Below, piece by piece: positions 1-5,826 of a DNA stretch of 8,898 nt. The stretch is from Deinococcus sp. Leaf326. Lineage in GTDB: Bacteria > Deinococcota > Deinococci > Deinococcales > Deinococcaceae. The translations under genes were made by a program, and so were the position numbers. A model generated the notes under the pieces. The model was not told where the DNA came from. It searched no databases and saw only the letters and a program-made list of their open reading frames with translations. Location of the stretch: positions 1 through 8,898 of the forward strand of contig NZ_LMOM01000053.1 in assembly GCF_001424185.1 (NCBI RefSeq), written 5' to 3'. The first letter of the stretch is position 1. Each line of letters opens with the position of its first letter.

Positions 1-168
1 CTGCTGGACGCACAACCGGGCCAAACGCTGGCGAGCAGCGCACGTCGTGCGCTGCTCGCTCTCCAGCCGGAGCTGTATCTCAACCGCCTGCTGCACCTCT
101 TCACGAAAAACGCGGAATTTCTCGGCCAGCACGGCTATTCACTGTCCTATGCGAGGTGCAACTTCTGA
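1..168 (+). CDS. 3' end of an unrecognised gene, possibly a transposase tail
   Basis: An open frame enters from the left edge and stops at TGA 166-168, giving 55 residues that end in SLSYARCNF. I do not recognise the family with certainty. The argument for a mobile element is positional. The minus-strand reductase gene that overlaps it (139-468) follows its family down to about base 175 and then turns into unrelated sequence, which is where this frame ends. That is what an insertion whose transposase stops a few bases before its end would leave. A perfect 29-base hairpin (31-59) lies inside the frame, which is unusual for coding sequence. The upstream part of the gene is outside the window. 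It could also be a host gene brought in by a rearrangement. Confidence 0.4.
   Translation: MLDAQPGQTLASSARRALLALQPELYLNRLLHLFTKNAEFLGQHGYSLSYARCNF
31..59. repeat. Perfect 13-bp inverted repeat with 3-base loop
   Basis: Arm 31-43 (GCGAGCAGCGCAC) is exactly complementary to arm 47-59, with GTC as the loop. It is not followed by a T-run on either strand, so a simple intrinsic terminator is unlikely. It falls inside the open frame that ends at 168. It could be a structural element of the mobile element. Confidence 0.7.
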
Positions 169-468
169 GTAATAGCCTTCTCTTCCTGGATAGTAGTTTG
201 AGGTATCAATCACGACCATTTCTTCAGGAAGGTCCGCAATCAGTGGCTTTAGCGCAGGCATTCTAAAGAATGGAATCGACAGGATCAGAACGTCAATGTC
301 TTTCACAACGTCCTTTGTCCACTGTGCACGGGCACCAGTGGCAAGAACGTCGGTTGCCACTGTCTTCGGGTCACGCGAGTTGGCGACCTTGACGTCATGC
401 CCTGCTGCCGCTGTTCTCAGCGCGATAATTTTACCGATACTGCCAACACCGAGAACTCCAACTTTCAT
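139..468 (-). pseudogene. Truncated NAD(P)-binding reductase (F420-reductase-like dinucleotide-binding family)
   Basis: The product is 109 residues, while this family usually has about 200 or more. The N-terminus is a textbook Rossmann fold: MKVGVLGVGSIGK with the GxGxxG loop, then HDVKVANSR, the second strand expected to contact the NADP phosphate. Next come VDVLILSIPF and VVIDTSNYYPGR, typical of the predicted dinucleotide-binding enzymes related to NADPH:F420 reductase. After the Gly at about codon 97 the family pattern stops, and about a dozen foreign codons lead to TGA at 139-141. The substrate-binding C-terminal domain is absent, so the product is very probably inactive. AGGAGAG lies 6 bases before the ATG. 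The gene follows the exporter on the same strand with a 94-bp gap, so it may have been the second gene of the repressor-controlled operon. Family assignment is firm; the substrate is unknown. Confidence 0.8.
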
Positions 469-562
469 TTTAGATCTCTCCTCTTACTTCGCCTTCGAGC
501 GGCGGACTGGACTGACCGCGGCATTATGAACCCGTGTAACCTCGGCCAGCGATCGCCCAAGC

Positions 563-2092
563 TTAGTGCCCGGCGTGAACGCTTGCCGTGTCGCCATCCG
601 CTCCATCCGGCGAAGAGACGCGGCGCATAAACGCTACCAGCAAGGTCAGGACCAGAGCCGTGCCAGTGGCCATCCCAAAGGCGGCTCGCACCCCCTCTGC
701 GCGGGCGAGCGGCAACGCTATCCCTTCGGCCAGCGCACGCGTGGTTTGTCCAGTCATCACCGTGATCAACAGGGCCGTCCCCGCTGCACCGGCGACCTGC
801 TGGAACGTGTTCATGATGGCGCTACCGTGGGAGTACAGGCGGGCAGGAAGCGGACTGGTCGCGGCCGTAAACAGTGGGGTGAATGTCAGGGCCAGCCCGA
901 CGTTCATCACGAGGTGCAGGGCCAACAGTACCGGTGTACCGGTCTCCGCCGTGATCCGGCTGAAGCTCCAGAGCGACAGGGTCAGGAGAATCGCCCCTGG
1001 AGTCGCCAGCACAGCCGGGCCATGACGGTCGTACACCCGTCCGATCGTGGGTGCCAGCACACCCATCAATACTCCGCCAGGCAGGACGAGGAGCCCGGTC
1101 TGAAGGGTGCTCAGGCCGCGAACCTCCTGGAGGTATAGGGGCAGCAGGATGGCGCCGCCGAAGAAGACGATGGCCAGCAGCATGATCAGCACGACGCCCA
1201 ACGTGAACATGGGATAGCGCAATGCGCGAAGATCCAGCAGCGGCATGTCCCGGCGTTGTAACACCTGTTGCCGCCAGACGAACAGGAGGAGACTCAGCAC
1301 ACTGAGCGCCAACGGAATGCCGACCAAGGGGTCACTGAGGCCCGCCGGTGATTCACCTAAGCGACTCAGCGCGTAGACGAGTCCACCAAACCCCACGGCT
1401 GAGAGAGGCAGCGATACGACATCCAGAGACAGCCGCCGTGGGTCGCTGAAATTCACAAGTGTCCGCGCGCCGTAGATCAGGGCGGCAACGGCGAACGGCA
1501 GGACAAACACGAACATAAACCGCCAGGACATGGACTGGAGAATGAGTCCACTCACGGTCGGCCCCAGGGCGGGGGCGACGGCGATGACGATACTGATGCT
1601 GCCCATCACGGCGCCACGTCGCTCGGCGGGGATCAGCGTCATGACTGTGGTGAACAGGAGCGGGATCATGATGGCTGTGCCGACCGCCTGCACCACCCGC
1701 GCCAATAGAAGCACCCCAAAGGTGGGGGCAATGGCCGCCAGAAGGGTGCCTACAGTGAAGGTCCCCATGGCTAGAAAAAACACAGTGCGGGAGGACAGGC
1801 GCTGCATCAGAAAGCCAGTGATGGGAATGATCACGGCCATAGTCAGCATGAACGCAGTGGTCAACCATTGCGCGACGCCTGCGGTGACACGAAATTCGTT
1901 GATGAGGGTCGGCAGTGCCACGTTCATGATGGTTTCGTTCAGTACGACGACGAACGCAGCGATCAGGAGAACCAAGATGATGGCACGGTTGCGCGCGTCC
2001 TGGCCTGTGGTCACAGGAGCGGAGAGGGGTGGAGCAATCATGAAAGAAGCCACAGGAGAGGAGGGAGGTGTGAGGTCATACAAGGTCTCCAA
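563..2092 (-). CDS. MFS multidrug exporter, DHA2 family (LmrB/EmrB type, 14 TM)
   Basis: This is an inner-membrane drug:proton antiporter of up to 509 residues, the normal length for 14-helix DHA2 transporters. After a polar N-terminus, helix 1 carries NETIMNVALPTL, the DHA2 signature. Helix 2 and the following loop give QWLTTAFMLTMAVIIPITGF and QRLSSRT (motif A region). LLLARVVQAVGTAIMIPL fits motif B, and APALGPTVSGLIL fits motif C of antiporters. The late segment HGSAIMNTFQQVAGAAGTAL is typical of the LmrB branch. The tail after the last helix is short and polar. The start is uncertain. The longest frame begins at TTG 2092, and an in-frame ATG at 2041 (residue 18) still precedes helix 1. 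Neither has a good ribosome binding site. A GGAGG in the leader (2117-2121) is 24 bases from the TTG. The divergent TetR gene and the operator inside its promoter indicate repression by that regulator. The export substrate cannot be read from the sequence. Confidence 0.93.
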   Translation of the reverse strand: METLYDLTPPSSPVASFMIAPPLSAPVTTGQDARNRAIILVLLIAAFVVVLNETIMNVALPTLINEFRVTAGVAQWLTTAFMLTMAVIIPITGFLMQRLSSRTVFFLAMGTFTVGTLLAAIAPTFGVLLLARVVQAVGTAIMIPLLFTTVMTLIPAERRGAVMGSISIVIAVAPALGPTVSGLILQSMSWRFMFVFVLPFAVAALIYGARTLVNFSDPRRLSLDVVSLPLSAVGFGGLVYALSRLGESPAGLSDPLVGIPLALSVLSLLLFVWRQQVLQRRDMPLLDLRALRYPMFTLGVVLIMLLAIVFFGGAILLPLYLQEVRGLSTLQTGLLVLPGGVLMGVLAPTIGRVYDRHGPAVLATPGAILLTLSLWSFSRITAETGTPVLLALHLVMNVGLALTFTPLFTAATSPLPARLYSHGSAIMNTFQQVAGAAGTALLITVMTGQTTRALAEGIALPLARAEGVRAAFGMATGTALVLTLLVAFMRRVSSPDGADGDTASVHAGH

Positions 2093-2134
2093 AAAGCCAA
2101 ATTGAAACGGAATTGGCCTCCGTTTGCTTTTTCA

Positions 2135-2161
2135 ACAATAAGGAGATAGTCTCCTTATTGT
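2135..2161. promoter_or_regulatory. Probable TetR operator: perfect 12-bp inverted repeat
   Basis: Arm 2135-2146 (ACAATAAGGAGA) and arm 2150-2161 are exact reverse complements around TAG. The site lies between divergent exporter and repressor genes, as TetR-family operators commonly do, and overlaps both elements of the exporter promoter. The core ATAAGGAG occurs a third time at 2184-2191, just before the repressor gene. That copy could be an extra half-site for autoregulation, although it also forms the repressor's ribosome binding site. Confidence 0.7.
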
Positions 2162-2164
2162 CAA
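2135..2164 (-). promoter_or_regulatory. Promoter of the MFS exporter
   Basis: On the minus strand a perfect -35 TTGACA (bases 2159-2164) is followed after 18 bases by TATTGT (2135-2140, four of six matches to TATAAT). Transcription would start near 2128, leaving a leader of about 35 bases to the TTG start or about 87 to the ATG at 2041. The repressor palindrome covers the whole -35/-10 interval, so bound repressor would exclude polymerase. Confidence 0.6.
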
Positions 2165-2193
2165 GCTACGCCCACTCCCTTTGATAAGGAGGA

Positions 2194-2796
2194 CTGATCT
2201 CTACGGAATCTCGGCCCCCACGCAAACTCCGCACCGACGTCATCCGCAACCGCGCGACCATCCTGAACACAGCACAGCGTCATTTCCAGAGGCACGGCAT
2301 CGGCACGTCACTGGACGCCATTGCCAAGGAAGCTGGAATCGGACCAGGGACGCTCTACCGTCATTTCCCGACCCGCGAGGCTCTGCTGGCGGCAGTCCTA
2401 CAGCTCCACTCCCAGGAATTGGTCTCACGTCGCGCAATCCTGATCCAGATAGCAGACCCGGATGAGGCTCTGCAGCAATGGTTGCGCGCCCTGGAGGATT
2501 ATCTCAATGTCTTCAACGGTCTTCCTGAACCCCTGATGGCAGCGGCTCGGGCAAGCGCACCAGACAGTCCACTCACTTATCCCTGCGATCAGTTGATTGC
2601 GATGACAGACGAGTTCCTCCAGGCGGCTCAACGGCAAGGCCATGTCCGTCCTGAGGTGCAGTCGCGTGATCTGTTCTTGGCCACGACAGCCGTCGCCTGG
2701 ATCCGAGGCGCAGGGTCTATAGATGATGTCAGGCGCCTCCGCCCCCTTATTCAGACTGGGTATAACCGCTCAGACACTCCCAAGAGTCCGCCATGA
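2194..2796 (+). CDS. TetR-family transcriptional repressor (SbtR-like C-terminal domain), non-standard start
   Basis: About 200 residues, normal for TetR regulators. The DNA-binding domain runs from about residue 18 to 65: RATILNTAQRHF, then the helix-turn-helix LDAIAKEAGIGPGTLYRHFP, a near-perfect TetR signature. The C-terminal ligand domain (LQQWLRALEDYLNVFNGL onward) resembles SbtR-type regulators. It is divergent from the MFS exporter, its likely target, with a palindrome between them. The start is the odd point. The frame is open only from the TAA at 2185-2187, and it contains no ATG, GTG or TTG before the DNA-binding domain. The choices are CTG 2194, only 1 base after AAGGAGG (2186-2192), or ATC 2197, 4 bases after it. 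ATC-TCT-ACG-GAA would be a one-base change from the typical ATG-TCT start. The protein body is intact, so either a weak start is used or the gene has been recently silenced. Family is certain; expression is not. Confidence 0.85.
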   Translation: MISTESRPPRKLRTDVIRNRATILNTAQRHFQRHGIGTSLDAIAKEAGIGPGTLYRHFPTREALLAAVLQLHSQELVSRRAILIQIADPDEALQQWLRALEDYLNVFNGLPEPLMAAARASAPDSPLTYPCDQLIAMTDEFLQAAQRQGHVRPEVQSRDLFLATTAVAWIRGAGSIDDVRRLRPLIQTGYNRSDTPKSPP

Positions 2797-2867
2797 ACAT
2801 TGGCATTCTCGGCGCTCGCCTCGCCTCAGCTGTGAACGCTTCCAACGCCGTTGGAAGAACGTCTTAG
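2793..2867 (+). pseudogene. 5' stub of a second dinucleotide-binding reductase gene
   Basis: An ATG overlaps the TetR stop codon as ATGA, the usual arrangement for translational coupling. It opens with MNIGILGA, the first beta strand and start of the glycine loop of F420-reductase-like NADP-binding proteins. The similarity ends after about 8 codons and the frame stops at TAG 2865-2867, giving 24 residues. The reductase gene was probably cut near base 2817. This stub starts its own N-terminus, so it is not the missing part of the cut reductase at 139-468. Eight residues are thin evidence, but the start, coupling and neighbours all agree. Confidence 0.45.
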
Positions 2868-3052
2868 AGCACAACCGGCACTCCCGATTCAAACGACGGA
2901 AACATGCGCAAGAAGGTGTGAGGTTGCATGCCGAGATCACCGCTCTCACCCTCATGCCCGCACCAGCGTTTCCACCACGACGAGCCGAAGCAATCACCAA
3001 CAGGCGTTCTCAACATGGTCAGCGGTCATGGTCGGGGTGGTCTGAACTTTAG
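2818..3052 (+). pseudogene. Possible degenerate gene tail (transposase-like, unproven)
   Basis: After the reductase stub, one frame is open to TAG at 3050-3052. It contains a basic stretch ending KRRKHAQEGVRLHAEITALT. The Arg/Lys/His-rich composition and short helical end resemble C-terminal tails of some transposases, and an insertion here would explain the cut reductase. I cannot name a family. No start or terminal inverted repeat is visible. The rest of the gap to 3181 holds only the leader of the oxidoreductase gene. Confidence 0.2.
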
Positions 3053-3059
3053 GCCACCC

Positions 3060-3088
3060 TTGCCCTCGGCTTGCCGCGACCCTAATGC
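3060..3088 (+). promoter_or_regulatory. Weak candidate promoter for the flavin oxidoreductase
   Basis: TTGCCC (3060-3065) and TAATGC (3083-3088) are separated by 17 bases, about 95 bases before the gene. Both hexamers are imperfect. It is the best pair I found in the gap, but it could be chance. Confidence 0.2.
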
Positions 3089-3181
3089 AGGCCACACCAC
3101 CCCCTGAATGCTTTCCCTCCACCCTGAGAATGCCGGCTTCGCTCACCGTACAGTTCCATCCACTTCTCTGGAGGATGCCCT

Positions 3182-4180
3182 ATGACTCTTACTGTTCCAC
3201 TGTCGCTGCTCGACCTTACAAGGGTCAATAAGGATGAATCAGCCGCTGAAGGCATCGCCCGCAGTGTGCGCCTGGCCCGTACCGCCGACCGGCTCGGGTA
3301 TCACCGCCTGTGGTTTGCCGAGCACCACAATGCCCCCACCATTGCCTCGTCCGCAACTTCTCTGATGATTCAACACGTGGCCGCGCAGACCGAGAAGTTG
3401 CGGTTGGGGTCGGGTGGAATCATGTTGCCCAATCATTCGCCGCTGGTGATCGCGGAGCAATTCGGCATGCTGGAGACGCTCTATCCGGGCCGCATCGACC
3501 TGGGTCTGGGCCGCGCCCCCGGCACGGACGGGGCCACTATGCACGCGCTGCGGCGCGATGGACGCGAAGCCGACCGTTTCCCTAACGATGTGCTCGAGTT
3601 GCACGGCTACCTCAGCGGGAATTCGCGGATTGCTGGCGTGAACGCCTACCCCGGTGCGGGGACGCATGTGCCGCTCTACATCCTTGGGTCGTCGCTGTTC
3701 GGCGCACAACTGGCTGCCCAGTTCGGCCTGCCCTACGCGTTTGCTTCGCATTTTGCGCCTGCAGCGCTCAATGAGGCGGCCCGGATCTACCGGGAGACCT
3801 TCGATGCCAACGGTCCGCTCGCCGGGCTGGAGGCGAAACCGCACTTCATCGCTGCGGTGAACGTGATTGCGGCGGACGACGCGAATACGGCGCTCGATCA
3901 ACGAAGGCAGGCAGAAGATGGGTGGCTGCAGGCGTTCCTGGGACGGGGAAGATCTCTGAGTGCAGAGGAGCTGAGAGCGGTACGGGGGCATCCTCAGGCG
4001 CAGCAGATTCTGGGCATGCTTGACCGCACCATTGTAGGCACGCAGTCAGGGGTGGTCAGTGGTCTTGAGAAGTTGGTCCAGGAAGTGAAGGCTGATGAGC
4101 TTATCTTGGTGAATCTTGCCGTTGCTGAAGAGCACCAGCACCGCACGTTGGAACTCCTGGCCCCTGCTGCTACATCCTGA
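3182..4180 (+). CDS. Luciferase-like flavin-dependent oxidoreductase (group 1, YhbW-like)
   Basis: A complete 332-residue member of the bacterial luciferase-like superfamily, a TIM-barrel cytoplasmic enzyme using reduced flavin. The N-terminal strand is VPLSLLDLTRV. Residues 38-50 read LGYHRLWFAEHHN, the family hallmark, followed by ASSATSLMIQHVA and LRLGSGGIMLPNHSPLVIAEQF (residues 73-94). PGRIDLGLGRAPGTD (102-116) is diagnostic for the group 1 subfamily. Length is normal and I see no frame damage. GGAGG at 3170-3174 lies 7 bases before the ATG, so the start is secure. The gene stands alone, with no same-strand neighbour within 300 bases downstream. The substrate is unknown. Its nearness to a drug-responsive locus with flavin/NADP reductase remnants may mean a shared role in small-molecule stress, but that is inference. 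Confidence 0.93.
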   Translation: MTLTVPLSLLDLTRVNKDESAAEGIARSVRLARTADRLGYHRLWFAEHHNAPTIASSATSLMIQHVAAQTEKLRLGSGGIMLPNHSPLVIAEQFGMLETLYPGRIDLGLGRAPGTDGATMHALRRDGREADRFPNDVLELHGYLSGNSRIAGVNAYPGAGTHVPLYILGSSLFGAQLAAQFGLPYAFASHFAPAALNEAARIYRETFDANGPLAGLEAKPHFIAAVNVIAADDANTALDQRRQAEDGWLQAFLGRGRSLSAEELRAVRGHPQAQQILGMLDRTIVGTQSGVVSGLEKLVQEVKADELILVNLAVAEEHQHRTLELLAPAATS

Positions 4181-4223
4181 GCAGAAGTGAGGACGATCAT
4201 CTTGTTGTAACGCGCTGTAGAAA

Positions 4224-4400
4224 TCACCTGCTGGTGGTTGATGTTAGCCAAACTTGGGATCTCCCGGATTGCGGCCCATAACTCCGCAGATAATCGGCAT
4301 GCATGCCTTTCAGTACGTCATATCTACCTAAGAGTTGGGCTACCAGGTCGAGCAGGGACAGTTCACAGCCGCACCGCGCATATCCTGACCTACCCTCCTC
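4224..4400 (-). pseudogene. Possible remnant of a small hypothetical gene
   Basis: On the minus strand an open frame gives protein-like sequence: ELSLLDLVAQLLGRYDVLKG, then HADYLRSYGPQ and QVWLTST before the stop. I do not recognise it. A good GAGGAGG (around 4394-4400) is followed 11 bases later by an ATG, but that ATG is one base out of the protein-like frame and meets a stop after 13 codons. A single-base deletion near the start would explain this. The frame's only own start is a TTG at 4412 that lies upstream of this Shine-Dalgarno sequence. Chance coding cannot be excluded. Confidence 0.25.
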
Positions 4401-4464
4401 GGAAAAGAACAAGGGGGGTTACCTGAGGAGGGAGCGGGCCGGTCGCGAGGTGGTGGGTGTTTGT

Positions 4465-4610
4465 CTAGGCGATTCGAGTGGCTACTTCTTCCGGATCTTC
4501 TTCCTGAGCCTGACTCAACTCGTGGGATGCCGTGACGGCAGCACACTGATCGTCGAGCGGGAGGTGTGCGCCTAGGCCATTCGGATGACGGTCTTCTTCC
4601 TGGACCTAAC
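4465..4610. repeat. Diverged direct repeat, two copies
   Basis: Copy 1 (4465-4514) and copy 2 (4572-4610) share CTAGGC-(G/C)ATTCG at the start and TCTTCTTCCTG followed by an (A/G)-CCT-(A/G)AC end. Copy 2 lacks about 11 bases in the middle. The copies are about 107 bp apart. It could be an old duplication in decaying DNA; function unknown. Confidence 0.4.
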
Positions 4611-4781
4611 CTGGACTGTGCGACACCTTGGCGAAAGCGCACGCCGGCTGTTAAGAAGAGGGATCCGTTTGGACAGATCTAGACAGAAGACGTGCGTCAG
4701 TCTTTACCTGTGCATGCATTAGGCAATACGACACGGCGTGAGCGGTTGGGCGGTTCTGGTGGGCCGGGCACGGAGCAACAG

Positions 4782-4802
4782 AAAAAGAGGCCCGGAGGCC
4801 TC
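4782..4802 (-). terminator. Rho-independent terminator (minus strand)
   Basis: Read on the minus strand, GAGGCC-TCCG-GGCCTC forms a 6-bp GC stem with a 4-base loop, followed at once by TTTTT. It lies about 100 bases past the stop codon at 4905 of the broken minus-strand gene and is in the right orientation to end its transcript. Confidence 0.65.
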
Positions 4803-4904
4803 CTGAAGTGCGGGGGAAGTTAGCAGAGCTTCGTCACTACAGAGGCTTCACGCCCACAGTCGTTTCGGACCATCTATCAAGTCCAGTCGGCATACCGCAG
4901 GCAG

Positions 4905-5236
4905 TCAAGAGGATGACTTGGTGATATCGCGGTAGATCTGGATGCCGTTGATCATGTCGATTCCGGTTTTGGGCGTATCCACCGCTTGGATCTCAGCGAC
5001 CTGGTCGTGGAGCATGCGTGTTCTGTCGGCGCGGGCGAGCGCAGATCGAAGGGTGGCAGCGTCCAGGTCGGTGCAGTACGCGGGAGAACCCGGCTGCATG
5101 CGCCAGGAATCAGCCAGGCTCCCCGCGTCAACCGCCTCAAACTCGCGACGCGTGACGCTGAGATTGCAGCGATGGTGCGCGAAGTGGACATGTGCACCCG
5201 CTCGGCGATTGCGGAATCCCTCCTGCGCTGGCCTGC
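4905..5236 (-). pseudogene. Frame-broken hypothetical gene, possible HTH start
   Basis: The C-terminal part (4905 to about 5150) has a high share of G/C at third positions and reads as normal protein: DLDAATLRSALARADRTRML, then VAEIQAVDTPKTGIDMINGI and an end at KSSS-stop. Upstream, this frame overlaps the opposite gene and loses protein character, while the neighbouring frame gives DSAIAERVHMSTSRTIAAIS, which looks like a helix-turn-helix. A frameshift near 5135-5165 would join them. No ATG with a ribosome binding site is present; the joined frame opens after a TAA at 5237-5239. The terminator at 4782-4802 supports transcription in this direction. Family not recognised. The plus strand over 5137-5240 also has an open frame, so the strand of that part is ambiguous. 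Confidence 0.35.
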
Positions 5237-5275
5237 TTAAGCCCTGGCCCCCGTGACTGGGGCCTGATCCTGCGC

Positions 5276-5610
5276 ATGGCAAAGCTCCTGATCCAGGCCA
5301 AAACAAAGACGCTCTCGCCCGTAAGATCAGCCGGGTCACGGACAGTGAGGTGCTCGAGGTCGAAGCGGCTGGGCATACGTTCGACCTCGCTGTACGCCGG
5401 GCGGGACTCACGACCGCTGTCGTCCTCACCCGTCATACCGGACGGCGAGAACCTCACGGTGAAGCTCGAGGGTGAGACCGAGAACCCGTCGGCCAGCGCT
5501 GCTTCCTGCTGGCAATCGGTATCGGCCAGGGTAAGGGCGGGAAGAACGTGCTCATCCAACTCGAGGACGGCTAGCAGCTCGTCACGGTGCCTGGGGCGCT
5601 TCGAAAGTAA
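5276..5610 (+). pseudogene. Decayed hypothetical gene with frameshifts and a nonsense codon
   Basis: Protein-like segments follow each other in changing frames. MAKLLIQAKT (from ATG 5276) passes, after a one-base shift near 5305, to LARKISRVTDSEVLEVEAAG and HTFDLAVRRAGLTTAVVLTR. Another frame gives DGENLTVKLEGETENP (from 5441). The earlier frame then resumes at 5488 with VGQRCFLLAIGIGQGKGGKN and VLIQLEDG. Next comes TAG 5572-5574, probably from CAG, then QLVTVPGALRK and TAA 5608-5610. Restored, the protein would be about 110 residues, beta-rich, with no obvious signal or membrane segment. I do not recognise the family; a phage or plasmid origin is possible. A strong terminator starts 14 bases after the TAA, supporting this strand and end point. 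Several sequencing errors are an alternative explanation, though the nonsense codon makes real decay more likely. Confidence 0.45.
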
Positions 5611-5624
5611 GCGGGACAGGGGCA

Positions 5625-5670
5625 GAGAGGAGGCCAGGAGGGTGGTCCTCCTGGCCTCCTCTCGTTCGTT
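5625..5670 (+). terminator. Strong terminator hairpin, 17-bp perfect stem
   Basis: Arm 5625-5641 pairs perfectly with 5647-5663 around a 5-base loop, closed further by a G-T wobble. It is followed by GTTCGTTC, a loose T-tract. It starts 14 bases after the stop of the decayed plus-strand gene. It might also stop transcripts of the RCC1 gene arriving from the right, but the minus-strand side lacks a T-run. Confidence 0.7.
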
Positions 5671-5826
5671 CAGCGATCGGCCTGGACACAACCGCCCAGC
5701 GGCGTCCAGTGCTCAATCATGGTGACTTCGCAGTCCCCTCCAGGCCACGGTGCATCCGACATGAACAGCATCCCCCCACATCAGAGGAGAAAGTGACGCT
5801 CAAGCATCGGCCCGTACCTCCACTTC

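Larger units (their letters stand above)
4181..4904. other. 724-bp interval without an intact gene
   Basis: No convincing full gene is present on either strand. The interval holds a possible minus-strand remnant (4224-4400), a 12-bp palindrome GGCATGCATGCC at 4296-4307, an 8-bp inverted repeat CCCTCCTC/GAGGAGGG around 4393-4434, a diverged direct repeat (4465-4514 and 4572-4610) and a minus-strand terminator (4782-4802). I found no tRNA-like or rRNA-like segment. Codon structure is patchy, as expected of decayed genes. Confidence 0.6.

Noticed and set aside
121..550. Ten-base match CTCGGCCAGC at 121-130 and 541-550
   Set aside because: Too short and not placed at matching element boundaries; probably chance.
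1530..2105. Plus-strand frame of 191 codons opposite the exporter
   Set aside because: Antisense to a clear MFS gene, with Met/Thr/Arg-rich composition typical of such shadows.
3239..3991. Minus-strand frame of 250 codons opposite the flavin oxidoreductase
   Set aside because: Antisense shadow; Arg/Gln/His-rich without domain character.
4340..4642. Minus-strand frame of 100 codons
   Set aside because: Arg/Ser/Pro-rich composition typical of random GC-rich frames; overlaps the direct repeat and has no start signal.
5137..5691. 184-codon minus-strand open frame
   Set aside because: It is antisense to the decayed plus-strand gene, reads through the terminator hairpin and has no coherent protein character.
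5192..5725. 177-codon plus-strand open frame
   Set aside because: It mixes frames of the decayed gene with antisense-like sequence and runs through the terminator; only part of it (from 5276) is protein-like.
5718..5793. 25-codon frame MVTSQSPPGHGASDMNSIPP onward
   Set aside because: No ribosome binding site and Pro/Ser-rich; not supported as a gene.
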